Shown in pieces: positions 17,385 to 25,803 of a DNA stretch of 64,000 nucleotides. The stretch is taken from NCBI GenBank assembly GCA_963976815.1, contig CAXBLU010000014.1:29286-93285 (forward strand), read 5' to 3'. Each line of letters opens with the position of its first letter. Position 1 is the stretch's first letter. The stretch comes from JAHRVQ01 sp963976815. Its GTDB lineage: Bacteria > Pseudomonadota > Gammaproteobacteria > Pseudomonadales > Azotimanducaceae. The position numbers and the translations under genes are program-made. The notes under the pieces are model-generated. The model made no database searches and was not told the origin of the DNA. It saw only the letters and a program-made list of their open reading frames with translations.

Positions 17385-17906
17385 ATGGCTCGAATTCATC
17401 TAATAGAGGGGCCCGTGGGGGCAGGCAAATCTACTTTCTCAGCCCAGTTATCGAGTCAACACGGTGCACCATATTTCAATCTCGATGATTGGATGGCAAC
17501 GTTGTTTAGCACAGAAAGGTCCAGTTCGAGCCAAAACTCTATGGATCAGTATCTAAATAGAAAGGCGCGCTGCCTCGAACAAATTTGTAAGGTTGCCCAT
17601 GATGTCGCGCAGCATAATGCGAACATTGTCCTGGAGCTGGGTCTAATTCAAAAGACTGACCGACTTCACTTTTATGCTTGGGTTGTGGAAGCAGGATTTG
17701 AACTGACCGTTTATGTTCTCGAAGCCTCCTTGCCGACAAGAAAAGCCAGGGTCAAGGAACGTAATCTGATTCAGGGTGATACCTTCTCTATGGTAGTCCC
17801 CGATGAGAAATTTGATCGCGCCAATAATTTCTGGGAAACGCCGGATGAGGACGAATGCGCCAATCGAGACATTCGGTTTCACTCAACCGAGATCAGTATT
17901 CAATGA
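17385..17906 (+). CDS. P-loop kinase-like ATPase (AAA_33 type)
   Basis: A 173-residue protein with Walker A 'GPVGAGKST' at residues 9-17, 'YFNLDDWMATLF' as the acceptor-site strand and 'VLELGLIQKTDR' as Walker-B-like strand. A lid segment 'TRKARVKERN' follows. It resembles small nucleoside, shikimate or zeta-toxin-like kinases. The substrate is unknown; no antitoxin-like gene is beside it. Its TGA overlaps the ATG of the next gene (ATGA), showing coupling. Confidence 0.75.
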   Translation: MARIHLIEGPVGAGKSTFSAQLSSQHGAPYFNLDDWMATLFSTERSSSSQNSMDQYLNRKARCLEQICKVAHDVAQHNANIVLELGLIQKTDRLHFYAWVVEAGFELTVYVLEASLPTRKARVKERNLIQGDTFSMVVPDEKFDRANNFWETPDEDECANRDIRFHSTEISIQ

Positions 17907-18418
17907 GTCGCCCGACCATAAAACTGAAATTGATTCTTGAGGACTTTGAGGAGGGAACCTTCCTGGAGGCTCTCACCGGTTGTACGGAAGTCGGAATTGA
18001 ATTTAGGTCAATGGCCATGTTGGGTGACGGCGCAATGAATCGGCGCTCACTGTATGAACTGAATAAATTGTGCTCGAAAGATATCCCCGGAAGAGGGCCG
18101 TTTTTTGAGTTTGAAGAATTTAGTCAGCGTCGATTCGGTGATCACTACGATCCGCATGGTGTCATCATAGGGCTTGCGGGAGAGCAATGGGTTGGTCTTT
18201 CTGCTACTTCGAACTGGCAGGAAAGGGACTTCGCTTTCAACGAAATGACAGGTGTCGTCAGGGAGTATAGACGGCAAGGTATTGCCACGGCATTGAAGTT
18301 GTTGGGAATTCGCTATGCAAAATCGCTTGGTGTATCTGCGATCTACACGATTCACGACTTTGAAAATAACGCCGCGATAGAAATGAATAAACTGCTTGGC
18401 TATGTGGATGCGGACTAA
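17903..18418 (+). CDS. GNAT N-acetyltransferase
   Basis: A 171-residue protein with the GNAT core in its second half: 'EMTGVVREYRRQGIATALKL' contains the acetyl-CoA R/Q-x-x-G-x-A loop, and 'NNAAIEMNKLLGYVDAD' is the family's terminal element. The acceptor is unknown. The start at 17903 makes an ATGA overlap with the kinase stop. The first half (about 60 residues) is less conserved and may be a partial second GNAT half. Confidence 0.78.
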   Translation: MSRPTIKLKLILEDFEEGTFLEALTGCTEVGIEFRSMAMLGDGAMNRRSLYELNKLCSKDIPGRGPFFEFEEFSQRRFGDHYDPHGVIIGLAGEQWVGLSATSNWQERDFAFNEMTGVVREYRRQGIATALKLLGIRYAKSLGVSAIYTIHDFENNAAIEMNKLLGYVDAD

Positions 18419-18442
18419 TCATGACAATTAGTCGGAGGCTCG

Positions 18443-18955
18443 ATGTTAAATATTGAAATACGCGAGGAACATAAATCGGATATCGACGCCATCCATTTGC
18501 TCACCGAGGAAGCATTTCGGCCTATGCCCTTTGCGGGTGGTGATGAACAGGATGTGATCGTGAGGTTACGTGCTTGTGGCGCATTGACCTTATCTCTGGT
18601 GGCTGTCAGTGCGGGTGGGGTGGTCGGTCAGATCACATTTTCTCCCGCAACCGCTGAAGATAAGTCATCACCCTGGTTTGCCCTTGGTCCGGTTTCAGTT
18701 GCACCTGACAGGCAAGGTGAAGGCATTGGAGGGCAACTTATCAATGCGGGGCTTGAGCTGATAGATGCAATGGGTGCGCTTGGCTGCATTCTTACCGGAA
18801 ACCCGGTTTACTATTCCAGGTTTGGATTTATGGTGTCTGCTAAACACTCGCCAGAAAATGAGCCCGGGGAGTATTTTCAATTGAAACTGTTAGCGGGTAA
18901 ATCACCCTTGGGCAGGTTTGCATTTCATGATGCATTTTATGGAGAGGTTAAATGA
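18443..18955 (+). CDS. GNAT N-acetyltransferase, YhbS-like
   Basis: A 170-residue acetyltransferase of the YhbS-like group: 'IDAIHLLTEEAFRPMPFAGG', 'LGPVSVAPDRQGEGIGGQLI' (acetyl-CoA loop Q-x-x-G-x-G) and 'CILTGNPVYYSRFGF'. That last segment is characteristic of YhbS-type proteins. GTCGGAGG lies before the ATG. The stop overlaps the next start by four bases. Confidence 0.88.
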   Translation: MLNIEIREEHKSDIDAIHLLTEEAFRPMPFAGGDEQDVIVRLRACGALTLSLVAVSAGGVVGQITFSPATAEDKSSPWFALGPVSVAPDRQGEGIGGQLINAGLELIDAMGALGCILTGNPVYYSRFGFMVSAKHSPENEPGEYFQLKLLAGKSPLGRFAFHDAFYGEVK

Positions 18956-19413
18956 AGCAGTCCCTAAGATCAGCGCTTATAATTTTATGTTTCTACACGG
19001 CTTCAGCCTTTTGTGCGGTGGAAGCCAAGCAGGATGCTGAGCAAAAAGCGATGGCGGTGCTCGATGCCTTTATGACGTCTTTTAGTGCGAGCGATCCGAT
19101 TGCTCATACTGCAAACTACCACTTTCCTCATTTTCGATTAGCCAATGGTGAGATGCAGGTTTGGCAAACTCGAGAAGATGCGATCAGAGACCATAAGCTG
19201 ATTTTTCCACGGCTTCAGGACAGCGGTTGGCATCATTCGATTTGGGTCGAACGAAAGGTGATCGGAGTGAGTGATACGAAGGTTCATGTGGCGACTAAGT
19301 TTCGACGATTGCGAGAAGATGGCTCAGAAATCGTCACGGCAGAATCGCTTTATGTGCTCACCCTCGAGCAGGGTCGCTGGGGTGTTAAACTTCGTTCTAG
19401 TTATCTACGATAG
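18952..19413 (+). CDS. Exported NTF2-like protein
   Basis: A 153-residue protein with a signal peptide (residues 1-24, 'ALIILCFYTASAFCAVEA'), so likely periplasmic. The mature part has the SnoaL/NTF2-like order: 'VLDAFMTSFSASDPIAHTAN', 'REDAIRDHKLIF', 'VHVATKFRRLREDGSE', 'SLYVLTLEQGRWGVK'. Unlike the SnoaL gene at 9646 it is secreted. ATGA overlap with the GNAT gene shows translational coupling. Confidence 0.7.
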   Translation: MKQSLRSALIILCFYTASAFCAVEAKQDAEQKAMAVLDAFMTSFSASDPIAHTANYHFPHFRLANGEMQVWQTREDAIRDHKLIFPRLQDSGWHHSIWVERKVIGVSDTKVHVATKFRRLREDGSEIVTAESLYVLTLEQGRWGVKLRSSYLR

Positions 19414-19459
19414 TGGTCTGAATTTGCCTTTTAGCAATGGAATCCCAGGGCGGTAAAAT

Positions 19460-19750
19460 ATGAAAGCGTATCTCATCATTGATCTAAAGGTGGTCGATCT
19501 AGACGGGTTTATGGAGTACGTCGGCAGAATTCCCGCGCTCATTGAGAAATATCAGGGTCAATATCTGGTGCAGGGTGTAGAACCCGAGTTTATTGAGGGA
19601 GAAGGAGATCTAGAGCGTTCCGTGGTCCTGGAGTTTCCGTCCCGTACCCTGGCCAGGGAATTCCTTGAAGCGCGCAGCCAATCGGACTTGCATGACATCT
19701 GGTCGAGAACAACTGCGAGTAGGATCCTGTTGGTGGATGGTTGCACCTAG
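19460..19750 (+). CDS. DUF1330 family protein, copy 2
   Basis: A 96-residue protein of the canonical short DUF1330 form: 'AYLIIDLKVVDLDGFMEYVG', 'LIEKYQGQYLVQG', 'SVVLEFPSRTLAREFL'. It is a dimeric ferredoxin-like fold of unknown reaction. It ends the one-strand array of small accessory genes; the cold-shock leader begins behind it. Confidence 0.85.
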   Translation: MKAYLIIDLKVVDLDGFMEYVGRIPALIEKYQGQYLVQGVEPEFIEGEGDLERSVVLEFPSRTLAREFLEARSQSDLHDIWSRTTASRILLVDGCT

Positions 19751-20019
19751 CGAATGTCGGCTAGGTGCGGGGTTGCCCTGACACCGCAAAAGCCATGCCA
19801 AACAGGATTGATCCTGAATAATATTTGCAAATACCTCTGTACAACCGCTAGAGCGCCCTATAGAGTACCCGTAGCTAGAAAGCAGTCTCTGATTTACATT
19901 CTACATTTCGTCGTTACTACCTACGTATTAGCTCGTCCTGCAGTATTTAAGTCCCAGTCTCCATTTTTATGCAATAACGCCTCTCGGGGCACAAAAGTTA
20001 ATACTCAGGATTTAAAATT
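19751..20019 (+). promoter_or_regulatory. Long leader upstream of the cold-shock gene
   Basis: About 270 bases separate the DUF1330 stop from the cold-shock start, with no coding pattern I accept. An open frame across it has no family features and overlaps the cold-shock gene. A TAATAT hexamer at 19819 could be a -10 element, which would give a leader of roughly 190 bases. Long structured leaders that respond to temperature are known for cspA-type mRNAs. The specific structure was not computed. Confidence 0.4.
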
Positions 20020-20229
20020 ATGTCTAATACAGTAACTGGTACAGTTAAGTGGTTCAACGAAGCTAAAGGTTTTGGTTTTATCGAGCAGCAAGGCGGCCCA
20101 GACGTTTTTGCACATTTCAGTGCAATTGCTAGCTCAGGATTCAAGACTTTGACTGAAGGTCAAAAAGTTGAGTTCACTATCACTGCTGGTCAGAAAGGAC
20201 CACAGGCTGAAAACATCGTTGCTGTCTAA
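20020..20229 (+). CDS. CspA-family cold-shock protein
   Basis: A 69-residue OB-fold protein that binds single-stranded nucleic acid and melts RNA structure. The RNA-binding motifs are complete: 'KGFGFIEQ' (RNP1) and 'DVFAHFSAI' (RNP2), with 'GTVKWFNEAKG' before them and 'GPQAENI' at the end. It has its own long leader and a strong terminator, so it is a single-gene unit. Confidence 0.95.
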   Translation: MSNTVTGTVKWFNEAKGFGFIEQQGGPDVFAHFSAIASSGFKTLTEGQKVEFTITAGQKGPQAENIVAV

Positions 20230-20250
20230 TTAGTTAGATAGCTCGAAGAA

Positions 20251-20278
20251 AAAGCACGCTTCTAGCGTGCTTTTTTTT
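20251..20278 (+). terminator. Intrinsic terminator of the cold-shock gene
   Basis: AAAGCACGCT (20251-20260) pairs perfectly with AGCGTGCTTT (20264-20273) around a TCT loop, and the T run continues to 20278. It lies 21 bases after the stop. The A-rich left flank means it may also serve the MFS gene arriving on the other strand. Confidence 0.92.
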
Positions 20279-20296
20279 GCCTGTGATTTGGCAACC

Positions 20297-21664
20297 TCAT
20301 TTATCTTCATCATCAAGGTCTTCTTTTCTTCTGCCCCTGTGGTTACGGACCCGGGTGACGACATCAAATATCACACCGGAAACTGGCGAGAATCGGGTGA
20401 CTCGAAATATTAGTCCCCGGTAGGTCATGCGCCTGACGTTACGGACTTCCTGAAGCCGTGGCAAAAAAGCTGAAGCCACCACGAGCCTTACCAACGTTGA
20501 GGTTAAGAACACACCGTAAAACGCCGAGGACCATTCCAGGCCAAATTGGCCGATGCTAAAGGAGGTGGGCAGGTTCAACGCCAGATAGCCGCCGATGGAC
20601 GCGCCAACAAACACACCGATGCTCGATATAAAATTATGATAAGCCATTAACCCGCCACGTTTTCGTTCAGGAGTCAGGTCGAACAGAAAATTTGAACTCG
20701 ACAGGGAATAGCCTGACCACAGCAAGCCGCTGATGATCTGGACAAGAATCAAATACCAGAAATCCGCGGACAGTACCCAGAGCAATGGCACAACTGGAAT
20801 CGCAAACCCAGTGACTCGTAAAATGATGCGGTTACCAAATAGATCACCTAATCGCCCCCACCGACTCATCACCAGAAACTGTACAAAAACCGAGGCTGCC
20901 GTATTGGCTGTTAGCTGTAGGTAGTTGTATTCCAGGTCCCTCAGTAGATAAACCACCACAAAGGGGCCGGAGATAGCCACTGCCATTTGCATAAAAGCAA
21001 AGAACAACGAAAATCGGAAAGCGAGGGGATTCTCTTTGATAATCGCCAGGGTCGGCAAACTATCTCGTTCATGCCGTAGGGAGCCACCGTGGGGGTCGTG
21101 AATTTGATGTAAATGCCAGGCCGAGATGCTACGCGCGATCATGCCGATGCCAAAGATTGTGACAAAACCCAGGTACGTCAGGGTTGAAACATCGAACAGT
21201 TGTAGGATCGCCCCAGCGCTGAGCAACGCAGTAAAAGAGGCGATGCTTGAAAGGCGATTGCGCCGCGCGAAGAATCTGCCCCGGAAAGCCTCGGGGACAA
21301 GGGCACCCATTAGACCCGCCCAGAGTGGCGCACCGAGATTTGGGCCAACAAAATACAGAATCACACAACCGAGCAAAATTGGAAAAGAAGCATTGGGAAA
21401 GTGAAACGGTAGGAGTGCAATAGCACCCAATGCAACAATTTGTATCAGCGCACCTATGACAATAATTGCTTTTCGGTGACCGGTAATTTGCCCGAGCCAG
21501 ACGGCAAACATTTGCGCAAAAGAAGCGAGAAGCGGCGGGAGCGAAGCAAGTAAACCAATCTGCGGAGCTGTGGCTTTCAAGAAAATCGCAAATGCCGAGA
21601 AATAACTTTCACTAACGCCCGCCATAACGGCAAAGCTCACCCCATCCTTGATGGAGTGAGACAA
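20297..21664 (-). CDS. Major facilitator superfamily transporter
   Basis: An integral membrane protein with about 12 helices and MFS pattern: 'GVSESYFSAFAIFLKATAPQ' in helix 1-2, the loop 'GQITGHRKAIIVIGAL', and 'RWGRLGDLFGNRIILRV' in the second half. The tail is basic and ends in acidic residues. Substrate unknown. The start is uncertain: the TTG at 21664 keeps the conserved first helix and leaves about 60 bp to the divergent MscS-like gene. A GTG at 21640 and a TTG at 21826 are other options; the last would add a low-complexity leader overlapping the neighbour. Confidence 0.78.
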   Translation of the reverse strand: MSHSIKDGVSFAVMAGVSESYFSAFAIFLKATAPQIGLLASLPPLLASFAQMFAVWLGQITGHRKAIIVIGALIQIVALGAIALLPFHFPNASFPILLGCVILYFVGPNLGAPLWAGLMGALVPEAFRGRFFARRNRLSSIASFTALLSAGAILQLFDVSTLTYLGFVTIFGIGMIARSISAWHLHQIHDPHGGSLRHERDSLPTLAIIKENPLAFRFSLFFAFMQMAVAISGPFVVVYLLRDLEYNYLQLTANTAASVFVQFLVMSRWGRLGDLFGNRIILRVTGFAIPVVPLLWVLSADFWYLILVQIISGLLWSGYSLSSSNFLFDLTPERKRGGLMAYHNFISSIGVFVGASIGGYLALNLPTSFSIGQFGLEWSSAFYGVFLTSTLVRLVVASAFLPRLQEVRNVRRMTYRGLIFRVTRFSPVSGVIFDVVTRVRNHRGRRKEDLDDEDK

Positions 21665-21724
21665 GGAATGGCTAGTCTCTGGATCTTTGGTAATCGGGCG
21701 TTTCAGTGGGTATCTCGCGGAAAA

Positions 21725-22606
21725 ATGCGGAGTATAGAACTCAAATTCGCCATGACAAGTGCTTTGTGTGGTTTTCTTTTTTGGTTGTGTTGTTTGTTGT
21801 TTTGGGGCGACTGCTTTTCCGGACAAGCCAATACCTGGCCTGATAGACTAATCTCAATTGGTCGTCATATAGCGAGCACTCAATTGGCTGGATTCTTTCA
21901 TCAATACCCTGAAGTTTCGGCACTACTTATTGCCCTGATTGGTTTTCTCGCGGCATATGTCACCCGGAAGCTAGCCAATTCCGTCCTTGAGCAGCTCCAT
22001 CTTCGAGTGCATGAAAAACATGGAATTGTTGACTCGATGCGGTTTATGCCCCGGGCAGTCTTTTACCTGGTGCTCGGTTTCTTTTTGCTGCTCGCGCTGC
22101 GTACCCTGGGTGTGACAGAACTAGGTTCATTTCTAGACGAGATGATTCTTTTTCTGCCGAGAGTATTGCTAGGGGCTGGCATAATCCTCGCCGGTTATCT
22201 GCTCGGTATTCTTGCTAGAAACCTGGTCTCGAGGCTTCTAGCCAGCCAGTCTCAAATTATCCCCCAACTCACCCAGTACCTAATATTTGTTGCCGCTATC
22301 GTCACGGGCTTAAACCAGATGGCGATTGATGTTTCATTTCTTGAAACCGTCATTGTTGTCATTCTCGGGACGCTGCTGGCAAGTTTGTCTTTAGCTTTTG
22401 CCCTGGGCTCCCAGAATCTGGTTGCTAATTTACTGGCGAGGAGAAACTTCCAACACTACAAGGTTGGAGACTGGATCAGTTTTGAAGGCGTGGAAGGTCA
22501 AATTAGTGAATTAACTAATACCGATGTGGTTCTGAAAACTGACGAAGGCCTGGTCATCATTCCGGCCAGAAAGTTGTCAGAGTCGATTGTCGTACTGAAA
22601 CAATAG
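21725..22606 (+). CDS. Small-conductance mechanosensitive channel (MscS)-like protein
   Basis: A 293-residue inner-membrane protein. A first hydrophobic segment (about 12-28) is followed by helices near 65-85, 110-130, 145-165 and 195-245. The last includes 'GTLLASLSLAFALGSQNLVA', the pore-lining type. The final 45 residues ('GDWISFEGVEGQISELTNTD') are the MscS beta domain, and the protein ends there, without the large vestibule. It would act as an osmotic or ion-gated channel. It opens a co-directional run with two MgtE-type genes and a TerC-type gene. Confidence 0.82.
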   Translation: MRSIELKFAMTSALCGFLFWLCCLLFWGDCFSGQANTWPDRLISIGRHIASTQLAGFFHQYPEVSALLIALIGFLAAYVTRKLANSVLEQLHLRVHEKHGIVDSMRFMPRAVFYLVLGFFLLLALRTLGVTELGSFLDEMILFLPRVLLGAGIILAGYLLGILARNLVSRLLASQSQIIPQLTQYLIFVAAIVTGLNQMAIDVSFLETVIVVILGTLLASLSLAFALGSQNLVANLLARRNFQHYKVGDWISFEGVEGQISELTNTDVVLKTDEGLVIIPARKLSESIVVLKQ

Positions 22607-22616
22607 CGGCCTCATC

Positions 22617-23429
22617 ATGGACAATAAACTCTTAACTCGATTTGCTGAAAACCACCCGGAAACCGTGGCGACCCTTCTCGCAGATAAATCTGTCCCGGAC
22701 ATCGCGAGCTATCTAGGGGCGCTACCGGCGAGTCAGCATGGAAAGATACTGGCTGCGCTTCCCAGTAGTCGGTTGGCCGAATGTATGACGTTAATGTCTG
22801 CAGAGATTGTAGCCTCGGCATTAATGCTAGGAGAGCAACGGGAAACACTTTGTTTGATTGCTCACTTGCCAAATAAACGTTATCAAGAGATTGTTGATGC
22901 TGGCGCAGACAACCGGGAATTACTCAGCAAAAGGCTGTTCGCCCACTCGGAAAAAACCCTGGGTTCAATTGCCGACGCCAGGTTTATCACGGTTCGGCAG
23001 CGAACCGTGGTGTCGGTCCTTAAGGCGCAACTTGAGAACATGCAAACCCTGGAAGATCAGCCTATCTATCTAATAGGTAACGACGGCGCCTTAGTCGGGA
23101 GGGTGCCACTCATGCCGCTATTTAGTTTTGCAAACCAATCTATGTTGGTTGATTCGCTCGCTGATACTGTCGACCCCTTACCCGCATCACTTGAGATTGC
23201 AGCTGCGCTGGATGCTCGACAGTGGGAACAAACCAACACTATTCCAATCGTGAACGACCGTAACGAATTGATCGGTACAATCAATAAAGAACAGTTGGCC
23301 GATCATGAGTATCAGACTGACTATCATAGTCTTGAAGACGTGGTAGGTGAATTGATGCTGGGCTATATCGATGTCGGTGCAAAACTATTGTCGATTACGC
23401 TTGGGGAGGATCGCGATGGAATACGTTAA
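22617..23429 (+). CDS. Soluble MgtE_N/CBS protein
   Basis: A 270-residue protein with no membrane segment. Residues 1-125 repeat the helical 'superhelix' pattern of the MgtE N domain ('HPETVATLLADKSVPDIASY', 'ALPSSRLAECMTLM'), and about 125-235 form a CBS-like pair ('DQPIYLIGNDGALVGRVPLM', 'NTIPIVNDRNELIGTIN'). It looks like the cytosolic gate of MgtE without its pore. It starts ten bases after the MscS-like gene and overlaps the full mgtE by 14 bases, so it probably partners MgtE as a regulatory subunit. Confidence 0.75.
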   Translation: MDNKLLTRFAENHPETVATLLADKSVPDIASYLGALPASQHGKILAALPSSRLAECMTLMSAEIVASALMLGEQRETLCLIAHLPNKRYQEIVDAGADNRELLSKRLFAHSEKTLGSIADARFITVRQRTVVSVLKAQLENMQTLEDQPIYLIGNDGALVGRVPLMPLFSFANQSMLVDSLADTVDPLPASLEIAAALDARQWEQTNTIPIVNDRNELIGTINKEQLADHEYQTDYHSLEDVVGELMLGYIDVGAKLLSITLGEDRDGIR

Positions 23430-24702
23430 CGAACTCACTGAGGCTTATGCGAGACAGTATCCTGCTGAGGTGGCGCGAACTATTGCAGAGCAACCTGAAC
23501 TTTTCTCTGAAGCAAAAAGCCTCAGTACTGCAACAATCAATCTATTGTTTGACCGCATTGATCCGTCAACGTTAAGAGGCTTGTTCTACCAGTTAAGTGA
23601 TGAGCAGCAGGTCGAGATACTGCAAAATGCTTCCGTCCGACTGGGCCTGGTTATCCTCAGGTCCTTGACGGACGAGGAGCAAGCGCAGGTTCTGGCGCGG
23701 ATGAATACGTTGGCCCGAGAGGAGTTCAGTAAGCTGCTGAGCTTTTCCGAGAGTAGTGCCGGCTATTATATGGATCGCCCCACGGCTAATTTTTTTGTAC
23801 ATGATCCGGTGGAGCAATGCCTTAACAAACTCCGCGCCTCTAATCTTAAAAGTATTCGATCCATTTATGTGGTGGACGCGGATAATTATCTTGCCGGCCG
23901 GGTCGACATGCAGGACATGGCCACAGCAACCCGGGACACATTACTCAGAGATCTAATTATTCCAGTCGAGGGTGTTGTTACTCTGACCTCGCCTCGTCAG
24001 GAATTACTGGATATATTCAAGCGCTCGCCTGTGGATTCCGTTCCTCTAGTGGATACAGATTCACGGCTGGTCGGGGTTGTTCGGTACGCATCACTATTTC
24101 GTGCGGCTGAAATGGATACCTCCGCGAGTTTGCAACGGATGGTCGGTGCAAGCGCGGAAGAAAAGGCACTGTCCTCTCCCTGGTTTGCCGTGAAAAAACG
24201 CTTGCCGTGGCTACATATCAATCTGGTCACGGCATTTCTTGCCGCCTCTGTGGTTGCACTATTCGAGGCGACGATTGCACAGTTTACAGCGCTGGCGATT
24301 TTACTGCCGGTGGTTGCGGGGCAATCGGGCAACGCGGGTTCCCAGGCACTGGCTGTCACCATGCGTGGTCTGGCATTAAAAGAAGTCAGTATTTTGCACT
24401 GGCGGGGAGTGCTCTCAAAAGAAATCCAAATAGGAGTCATTGATGGGATGGCGCTGGCGGTTACCTGTGGATTAGGGGTGCTGGTGTGGAGCGGCTCTCT
24501 CGGTCTGGGGCTGGTGATTGCGATTGCCATGATAGTATCTATGATTGCCGCTGGGATATCCGGTGCACTTGTACCCATGATGTTGATCCGCATTGGCCAG
24601 GATCCGGCCACAGCTTCTTCAATTATTCTGACAACGGTGACCGATGTTGCGGGCTTTTTTAGTTTTCTCGGGACGGCAACTCTGTTGTCTTTTATGCTTT
24701 AA
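23416..24702 (+). CDS. mgtE: MgtE-family magnesium transporter
   Basis: A 428-residue inner-membrane protein. Residues 1-120 are the MgtE N domain, about 125-245 a CBS pair ('DSVPLVDTDSRLVGVVRYAS'), and about 270-428 the five-helix pore. Channel signatures are visible: 'PVVAGQSGNAGSQ' and 'TTVTDVAGFFSFLG', whose Asp binds Mg2+ in the pore of known MgtE. It imports Mg2+ and is gated by intracellular Mg2+. The ATG at 23416 follows GGGGAGGA (23403-23410), placing the start inside the end of the previous gene. Confidence 0.9.
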   Translation: MEYVNELTEAYARQYPAEVARTIAEQPELFSEAKSLSTATINLLFDRIDPSTLRGLFYQLSDEQQVEILQNASVRLGLVILRSLTDEEQAQVLARMNTLAREEFSKLLSFSESSAGYYMDRPTANFFVHDPVEQCLNKLRASNLKSIRSIYVVDADNYLAGRVDMQDMATATRDTLLRDLIIPVEGVVTLTSPRQELLDIFKRSPVDSVPLVDTDSRLVGVVRYASLFRAAEMDTSASLQRMVGASAEEKALSSPWFAVKKRLPWLHINLVTAFLAASVVALFEATIAQFTALAILLPVVAGQSGNAGSQALAVTMRGLALKEVSILHWRGVLSKEIQIGVIDGMALAVTCGLGVLVWSGSLGLGLVIAIAMIVSMIAAGISGALVPMMLIRIGQDPATASSIILTTVTDVAGFFSFLGTATLLSFML

Positions 24703-24768
24703 GTTTTTGCGTGCCCAAATTACCACTGATGAGTTCATGAAGAGCAAAGCAATGCAACGAGCATCAAG

Positions 24769-25803
24769 ATGAAAATAACCAGTTTCCTACCTTCAATCAT
24801 TTTTAGCGTTATCTGTCTTGGTATTGCTGCGTTGTATGCTGTCGATAGTGGTAAGCCACTTGCGACGTTTATGATGCTGGTTGTGATTTTGAGTATTCTT
24901 GAGATCAGCTTGTCCTTTGATAATGCGGTAGTGAACGCCACTGTACTTGAAGATATGGATGAACGCTGGCGTCGATACTTTCTTACATGGGGGATTCTAA
25001 TTGCCGTTTTTGGTATGCGTCTGGTGTTCCCCATTTTGATTGTTGCGGTGACCGCAAATATTTTGCCGGGTGACGTTTTGACGATGGCCCTCGACCACCC
25101 GCTGCAATATGCAGAAATTATTGCCTCATCCCACGTCGAAGTAGGTGCGTTCGGTGGCATGTTTCTGCTGCTGGTATTTCTGACTTTTATTTTTGATAGT
25201 AAAAAAACTTTGCATTGGCTCCAGTTTATCGAAGCCAAATTTGCGGAAATCGGCAAGTTGGAATCCGTCGAGATTATCTTCGCGCTGCTGATCCTGTTAA
25301 TTGCTCAATCATTTTTACCCGTAGAAGCCCGTCTGGGTGCTCTGACCTATGGAATTGGTGGAGTCATGTTGTATGTCATGGTGGACAGTGTGTCCAAATT
25401 TGTCAGCGCAGAAGGTGCATCTGGGATCAAACGTAGCGGTGCAATGGGCTTTTTATATCTTGAGATATTGGATGCGTCCTTCTCCTTTGATGGCGTCCTT
25501 GGTGCTTTTGCCATTACCACGGATATTGTTGTAATCATGCTAGGGCTAGCAATTGGTGCGATGTTTGTACGTAACATGACAATATTTTTAGTCGAGCAGG
25601 GGACGCTCAACGAGTATGCCTTTCTTGAACACGGTGCGCACTATGCAATCGGTGCGCTTGCTCTGACCATGCTGACCACCATGGTCATGGAGATTCCAGA
25701 ACTGATTACTGGCCTCACCGGTATTGTCATTATTGGCCTGTCCTTCTACTCGTCGATACAATATCGAAAACGGAACAAGCCGACCGCAATAAGAAAATTC
25801 TAG
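24769..25803 (+). CDS. DUF475/TerC-family integral membrane protein
   Basis: A 344-residue membrane protein with about eight to nine helices. The paired acidic signatures of the TerC superfamily are present: 'EISLSFDNAVVNA' in the first half and 'LEILDASFSFDGVLGAFAI' in the second. The conserved Asp residues in the membrane suggest metal-ion export or metallation of exported enzymes. It follows mgtE by 66 bases and ends tail-to-tail with the DUF418 gene, the stop codons sharing a CTAG. Confidence 0.9.
   Translation: MKITSFLPSIIFSVICLGIAALYAVDSGKPLATFMMLVVILSILEISLSFDNAVVNATVLEDMDERWRRYFLTWGILIAVFGMRLVFPILIVAVTANILPGDVLTMALDHPLQYAEIIASSHVEVGAFGGMFLLLVFLTFIFDSKKTLHWLQFIEAKFAEIGKLESVEIIFALLILLIAQSFLPVEARLGALTYGIGGVMLYVMVDSVSKFVSAEGASGIKRSGAMGFLYLEILDASFSFDGVLGAFAITTDIVVIMLGLAIGAMFVRNMTIFLVEQGTLNEYAFLEHGAHYAIGALALTMLTTMVMEIPELITGLTGIVIIGLSFYSSIQYRKRNKPTAIRKF

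Noticed and set aside
9646..19750. Integron cassette array
   Set aside because: The gene content fits, but I saw no integrase and no GTTRRRY...RYYYAAC pairs at the gene boundaries; many genes overlap or are separated by fewer than 15 bases, leaving no room for attC sites.
19754..20035. A 93-codon frame upstream of the cold-shock gene
   Set aside because: No domain, overlaps the cold-shock start and matches the expected place of an untranslated leader.
23997..24611. A 204-codon frame on the minus strand
   Set aside because: It lies antisense within the membrane part of mgtE, whose domains are unmistakable; composition follows the mgtE codons.
24735..25256. A 173-codon minus-strand frame
   Set aside because: Antisense to the DUF475/TerC gene; repetitive Ser/Thr/Ile composition typical of a shadow frame.
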